From Actinomycetes bacterium (GTDB taxonomy: Bacteria; Actinomycetota; Actinomycetes; Actinomycetales; Cellulomonadaceae), in contig JAEWGQ010000158.1 of the NCBI GenBank assembly GCA_023388235.1, positions 1 to 16,128 on the forward strand: a stretch of 16,128 nucleotides of DNA, written 5' to 3'. Numbering within the stretch: position 1 is the stretch's first letter; the number at the start of each line of letters is the position of its first letter. The notes beneath the pieces are model-generated. The model saw nothing but the letters and a program-made list of their open reading frames with translations, did no database searches and was not told the DNA's origin. Shown one piece after another: positions 13,207 through 16,128 of the stretch. The position numbers and the translations under genes are program-made.

Positions 13207-13754
13207 CCGCCGGCCGGCCGGCCGCTGTCGAGCGCCGCGACCCGACGCCCGCCGGGGACGAGGTGACCCTGCTGCGGTCGTTCCTGGACTTCCACCGCGA
13301 CACGCTGCGCCTCAAGACCGCCGGGCTCGGCGACGCCGACCTGCACCGCGCGGTGCCGCCGACCACCATGACGCTCGGGGGCCTGCTGAGCCACCTGACG
13401 TACGTCGAGGACCTGTGGTGCCGCGTCGTCCTGCGCGGCGACGCGCCCGCGCCGCCCTGGGACGCCGTCGACTGGGCGGCCGACCGCGACGCGGACTGGC
13501 ACCTCGCGCAGGGGCTCGGGGCAGCGGAGCTGCGCGGGCGGTTCGACGCCGCCGTCGCGGCCTCGGACGCGGCCGTCGACGCCGTGCTGGCCGACCCGGC
13601 GGGCTCCGGCCTGGAGACGCTCGCGGCGCGGGCGCGGCACGGCGAGCGCGTCAGCCTGCGCTGGATCCTCCTGCACCTCGTCGAGGAGTACGCGCGGCAC
13701 AACGGGCACGCCGACCTGCTGCGCGAGGCGGTCGACGGCAGCACGGGGGAGTGA
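13203..13754 (+). CDS. DinB family protein (DUF664-type)
   Basis: This 183-residue protein has the four-helix-bundle pattern of the DinB/DUF664 family, which includes the metal- and thiol-dependent transferases of mycothiol and bacillithiol metabolism. Motifs are LLRSFLDFHRDTLRLKTAGL near residues 21-40, the TLGGLLSHLTYVEDLW motif with candidate metal ligand H64, and LRWILLHLVEEYARHNGHADLLRE with H166 and H169. The GTG start overlaps the map stop by 4 nt (GTGA), so it is probably co-translated with the aminopeptidase. The substrate is unknown; a thiol-transferase role is only a family possibility. It converges on the hxlR gene and shares a hairpin with it. Confidence 0.87.
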   Translation: MTAGRPAAVERRDPTPAGDEVTLLRSFLDFHRDTLRLKTAGLGDADLHRAVPPTTMTLGGLLSHLTYVEDLWCRVVLRGDAPAPPWDAVDWAADRDADWHLAQGLGAAELRGRFDAAVAASDAAVDAVLADPAGSGLETLAARARHGERVSLRWILLHLVEEYARHNGHADLLREAVDGSTGE

Positions 13755-13755
13755 G

Positions 13756-13771
13756 GGCGGCTCAGGCCGCC
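13756..13771. terminator. Hairpin between convergent DinB and HxlR genes
   Basis: GGCGGC at 13756-13761 pairs perfectly with GCCGCC at 13766-13771 around a TCAG loop. It begins one base after the DinB-family stop and overlaps the hxlR stop at 13762-13764, so it could serve both strands. No U-tract follows on either side. Confidence 0.55.
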
Positions 13772-14403
13772 AGGTGGAACGTGCGCGCGAACCGCTCCAG
13801 CAGGGTGTGCGGACCGCGCAGCACCTCGACCGCCCCGGACGCGATCGCCCGGTCGGCGGGCAGCTCGCCGGACAGGACGCGGTGCAGCCCGGGCCCGGCC
13901 GTGAACGCCAGGTCGGCCGGACCGGTCCCGCGCGCGACGTCGAGCGCCGCGCCGTCGACCCGGACCAGCAGGTCCGCCGGGCCGACCGCCGCCGCGTACA
14001 CGGTGGGCGGCAGGCCGGCGGCCACCCCCGGCCGGAACGCCGTGCGGAGCGCGACCGTCAGGGCGTCGGGCGTGACGACCTGACCCTCGCGCGGGTCGCC
14101 CAGCGCCTTGGCCCCCCAGGCGCCGAGCGCCAGCACGACCGGCTCGAGCTCGCGGCCGTACGGCGTCAGCTCGTACAGCACCACGCGGGACCGGGGCGCG
14201 CGGCGGATCACGCCGGCCTCCTGCAGCTCCTTGAGCCGCGCCGCCAGGATGTTGCTCGGGATGCGGGGGAGCCCCGCGGCGAGCTCGCCGTAGCGGCGCG
14301 GCCCGACCAGCAGGTCGCGGACGACGAGCAGCGCCCAGCGCTCGCCCACGAGCTCGAGCCCGCGGGTGACGCCGCAGTACTGCCCGTAGTCGCGCGCGGC
14401 CAT
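13762..14403 (-). CDS. HxlR-family transcriptional regulator with C-terminal SCP2-like domain
   Basis: This 213-residue protein begins with the HxlR signature: YGQYCGVTRGLELVGERW (residues 6-23), then LLVGPRRYGELAAGLPRIPSNILAARLKELQEAGVIRR, a winged helix. The N-terminal C10 is at the position of the redox- or electrophile-sensing cysteine in HxlR regulators such as YodB and HypR. A second domain at about 112-213 resembles the sterol-carrier-like (SCP2) extension found on some actinobacterial HxlR proteins and may bind a hydrophobic ligand. ATG at 14403 is the natural start, 5 nt after the VOC gene stop, so the two form an operon. A perfect inverted repeat in the upstream promoter is a good candidate for its binding site. 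Confidence 0.87.
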   Translation of the reverse strand: MAARDYGQYCGVTRGLELVGERWALLVVRDLLVGPRRYGELAAGLPRIPSNILAARLKELQEAGVIRRAPRSRVVLYELTPYGRELEPVVLALGAWGAKALGDPREGQVVTPDALTVALRTAFRPGVAAGLPPTVYAAAVGPADLLVRVDGAALDVARGTGPADLAFTAGPGLHRVLSGELPADRAIASGAVEVLRGPHTLLERFARTFHLAA

Positions 14404-14408
14404 CGCCC

Positions 14409-14843
14409 TCAGGCCTGCTGCTGCGCGACCGCGTCCGGCCCGTGCTCGGCGGCCACCGGGTCCATCCAGCCGAACTCGAGCAGGTTCCCGTCGGGGTCGG
14501 CGAGCTGGCGCTGGTACATGAAGCCGTAGTCGGCGGCGGGCCGCTCCTCGACGCCGCCGGCGGTGCGCCCCCGCGCGACCGTGGCGTCCACCGCGTCGCG
14601 GCTGTCCAGGAAGAACGCCGTCGCGACCGAGACCGTCGTCGACGGGTCACCGATCGGGCGGTCGCTGAAGGTCTGGAAGTAGTCGCGGGTCACGAGCATG
14701 AGGTACCCGTGGTCGTCCTCCACCACGACGCACGCCGCATTGTGGTCCGTGAACGCCGGGTTGATGCGGAACCCGAGGGCCTCGTAGAACGCCTTCGCGC
14801 GCTCCAGGTCGGTCACCGGCAGGTTGACGAAGATCGCGGTCAT
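14409..14843 (-). CDS. VOC family protein (glyoxalase/bleomycin-resistance fold)
   Basis: This 144-residue protein is a vicinal-oxygen-chelate fold member. The N terminus IFVNLPVTDLERAKAFYEALGF (residues 4-25) and the C-terminal YQRQLADPDGNLLEFGWMDP are the classic start and end strands of the two beta-alpha-beta-beta-beta modules. Members isomerise, cleave or bind small electrophiles and drugs; metal ligands are not clear enough to name the reaction. ATG at 14843 has GGGGGAG 5 nt upstream. It is the first gene of an operon with an HxlR regulator 5 nt downstream, a pairing that fits control by a reactive small molecule. Confidence 0.88.
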   Translation of the reverse strand: MTAIFVNLPVTDLERAKAFYEALGFRINPAFTDHNAACVVVEDDHGYLMLVTRDYFQTFSDRPIGDPSTTVSVATAFFLDSRDAVDATVARGRTAGGVEERPAADYGFMYQRQLADPDGNLLEFGWMDPVAAEHGPDAVAQQQA

Positions 14844-14879
14844 GGTGCTCCCCCTCGGGTGTCGGCTGTGACGGGGACC

Positions 14880-14908
14880 ACACTTGCGAAAAACAAGTGC
14901 GCCGTCAA
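14880..14908 (-). promoter_or_regulatory. VOC-hxlR promoter with embedded CACTTG-N7-CAAGTG operator
   Basis: On the minus strand TTGACG (14908-14903) and AAGTGT (14885-14880) are separated by 17 bp. A perfect inverted repeat, CACTTG at 14881-14886 and CAAGTG at 14894-14899 with a 7-nt A-rich spacer, lies inside the spacer and over the -10. This is a strong candidate for the HxlR binding site. It also lies just upstream of the -10 of the divergent acetyltransferase gene. Confidence 0.6.
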
Positions 14909-14914
14909 GACCCG

Positions 14915-14920
14915 TACGGT
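14915..14920 (+). promoter_or_regulatory. -10 element of the acetyltransferase gene, probably leaderless
   Basis: TACGGT (TANNNT) at 14915-14920 ends 7 nt before the ATG at 14928. There is no Shine-Dalgarno sequence, which fits a leaderless mRNA. The region where a -35 would sit overlaps the right arm of the CACTTG/CAAGTG operator. Confidence 0.4.
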
Positions 14921-14927
14921 CACGGGT

Positions 14928-15551
14928 ATGCACACCGAGGACACGCCCGACCCGACGAGCGGGCACACCCCCGACCCGACCCCCGACGACACCCGCACGA
15001 ACCGCGAGCGGATGCTCGCCGGCGACCTGTACGTGGCCGACCCGGAGGTCGAGGCGATGGCGCGCCGGGCCGCCGTGCTCGCCGAGCGGTACTCGCGCAC
15101 CGTGCTCGCGGACGAGGCCGCCGGTCACGCGCTGCTGGTCGAGCTGCTGGGCGCGCTGGGGGAGGGCTCGACGATCCGCCCGCCCCTGTACGTGGACCTC
15201 GGGTCGAACCTGCGGATCGGGGCGCGCACCGCGGTCAACTACCACTTCACGGCCCTGGACGTCGCGCCCATCACGATCGGGGACGACTGCCTGATCGGGC
15301 CGGGCGTCCAGCTGCTCACGCCCACCCACCCCGTCGAGCCCGGGCCGCGCCGCGAGAAGCTGGAGGCGGCGCGGCCCATCACGATCGGCGACAACGTGTG
15401 GCTCGGCGGGGGCGTGATCGTGTGCCCGGGGGTGACCATCGGGGACGGAGCCGTGATCGGCGCCGGCTCCGTGGTGACCCGGGACGTGCCCGCGAACGTC
15501 GTCGCCGTCGGCAACCCGGCCCGGGTCGTCCGCGAGCACATCGACCGCTGA
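14928..15551 (+). CDS. Sugar O-acetyltransferase (maltose/galactoside acetyltransferase-like)
   Basis: This 207-residue protein is a left-handed beta-helix acetyltransferase of the Maa/LacA/NodL group, which moves acetyl from acetyl-CoA to a sugar hydroxyl. The N-terminal mac domain is seen at about residues 25-75 (RERMLAGDLYVADPEVEAMARRA). Hexapeptide repeats follow (ITIGDDCLIGPGV, ITIGDNVWLGGGVIVCPGVTIGDGAVIGAGSVVTRDVP). The catalytic His is H134 in TPTHPVEPGPR. A Asp/Pro/Thr-rich N-terminal extension of about 24 residues precedes the normal family start, and no better internal start was found. It diverges from the VOC-hxlR operon and may share its operator. It ends 10 nt from the convergent patatin gene. 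Confidence 0.88.
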   Translation: MHTEDTPDPTSGHTPDPTPDDTRTNRERMLAGDLYVADPEVEAMARRAAVLAERYSRTVLADEAAGHALLVELLGALGEGSTIRPPLYVDLGSNLRIGARTAVNYHFTALDVAPITIGDDCLIGPGVQLLTPTHPVEPGPRREKLEAARPITIGDNVWLGGGVIVCPGVTIGDGAVIGAGSVVTRDVPANVVAVGNPARVVREHIDR

Positions 15552-15563
15552 CCACCCGCGGTC
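15543..15563. terminator. Short hairpin between convergent acetyltransferase and patatin genes
   Basis: GACCGC at 15543-15548 pairs with GCGGTC at 15558-15563 around a 9-nt loop. It spans the acetyltransferase stop and touches the patatin stop at 15562-15564. The stem is short and lacks a U-tract. Confidence 0.35.
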
Positions 15564-16128
15564 AGGCCCAGAGGTCGGCCACCTCCGCGGCGGCCCGGCG
15601 TCCCCGGCGCACCCCCGCCAGCGCCGCCTGCGGCCGGAGCCCCGGGTCCATCGCGTGCACGCCGAACAGGTGCTCGTCCGCGTCGTCCGGGACCAGCGTC
15701 AGCACCCGGCTGCCGGCGGCCCGGAGCTCCGCGACCTGGTCCGCGAGGTGCAGCCCCCACGCGGGCGGCGTCAGGGCACGGCCGCCGAGGGGGGCCAGCA
15801 CCAGCACCCGCGCGTGGCCGGCGGCCAGGTCCGCGTTCTCGCCGCGGCGGTACCCGCCGTCGACGTACCGGCCCTCACCGATCCGGTAGGCGGCGCCGCT
15901 GGAGCAGCTGGCCGCGACGGCGTCCACCAGGTCGACGCCGCTGTGCCGGTCGAACACCACCGGTTCGCCCGAGCGCGCGTCCACGGCGGTCAGCAGGACG
16001 TCGCGCCCCGGCCACCGCGCGCCCGGGAGCCGGGCCGCGACGGTCGCGCGCCAGCGGGCCGACCACGTGCCACCGCCCGCCGCGTCGAGGTCGAGGGCGG
16101 ACGCCCCCAGCCGGCGGCGGAAGTCGGC
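15562..16128 (-). CDS. Patatin-like phospholipase, C-terminal part (5' end outside window)
   Basis: The frame is open from the right edge of the window to the stop at 15562-15564, giving 188 residues with no start codon needed inside the window. The motifs are those of the second half of a patatin domain: a ...LLTAVDARSGEPVVFDRHSG strand, the VDAVAASCSSGAAYRIGEGRYVDGGYR region that carries the catalytic Asp in DGG, and a C-terminal LHLADQVAELRAAGSRVLTLVPD segment. The nucleophile GxSxG lies beyond the window. Such enzymes cleave acyl chains from lipids. The GTG at 15984 would be an internal codon, not the start. It converges on the acetyltransferase gene. Confidence 0.87.
   Translation of the reverse strand, partial: ADFRRRLGASALDLDAAGGGTWSARWRATVAARLPGARWPGRDVLLTAVDARSGEPVVFDRHSGVDLVDAVAASCSSGAAYRIGEGRYVDGGYRRGENADLAAGHARVLVLAPLGGRALTPPAWGLHLADQVAELRAAGSRVLTLVPDDADEHLFGVHAMDPGLRPQAALAGVRRGRRAAAEVADLWA

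Noticed and set aside
1..16128. Mobile element, prophage, CRISPR array or antibiotic gene cluster
   Set aside because: No transposase, integrase, regular spacer array or assembly-line enzyme was seen, and gene style is uniform across the window.

Overview
This window is very GC-rich DNA with short intergenic gaps, many GTG starts, 4-nt stop/start overlaps and several leaderless-looking starts. It carries rbpA, a two-gene lnt/ppm1 pair and a HelR-type RNA polymerase motor, which together point to an actinobacterium. The flavour is that of Cellulomonas or a close relative in the Micrococcales; the genus is an inference from gene content and style, not a measurement. I see no tRNA, rRNA, CRISPR array, transposase, integrase or phage gene, so it reads as ordinary chromosome with several small regulated modules.

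Left part (1-4666): the 3' end of a YtcJ-like amidohydrolase is followed by a 14-15 bp tandem repeat block and a long non-coding stretch with a good sigma-70-type promoter and a possible structured leader. Next come lnt (apolipoprotein N-acyltransferase) and, overlapping it by 4 nt, ppm1 (polyprenol-phosphate mannose synthase). A strong hairpin terminator separates ppm1 from the convergent rbpA, which has a sigma-R/SigH-like promoter. A YbdK-type glutamate-cysteine ligase follows on the minus strand. lnt and ppm1 make the lipoprotein acyl chain and the mannosyl donor used in envelope assembly; RbpA acts on RNA polymerase.

Middle (4724-10945): an SDR oxidoreductase (minus) diverges from a Nudix hydrolase (plus). 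A 61-aa orphan protein and an epoxide-hydrolase-like alpha/beta hydrolase follow on the plus strand. These converge on a minus-strand operon of helR and an APH-family kinase with a 4-nt overlap. Upstream of helR lies a 19-bp near-palindrome matching the rifamycin-associated element (RAE) at 17 of 19 positions as I recall the consensus. The window therefore holds two RNA polymerase-associated proteins linked in other actinobacteria to rifamycin tolerance, RbpA and HelR.

Right part (11094-16128): a six-helix membrane protein and a small winged-helix regulator with a proline-rich repeat tail form an overlapping pair. An XRE regulator diverges from a complete type I methionine aminopeptidase that is translationally coupled to a DinB/DUF664 protein. 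A VOC-family protein and an HxlR regulator form an operon that diverges from a maltose/galactoside O-acetyltransferase-like gene, with a perfect inverted repeat between them. The window ends inside a patatin-like phospholipase gene. The most noteworthy signals are the RAE/helR/APH unit with its two-way promoter architecture, the stress-type promoter on rbpA, and the HxlR operator.
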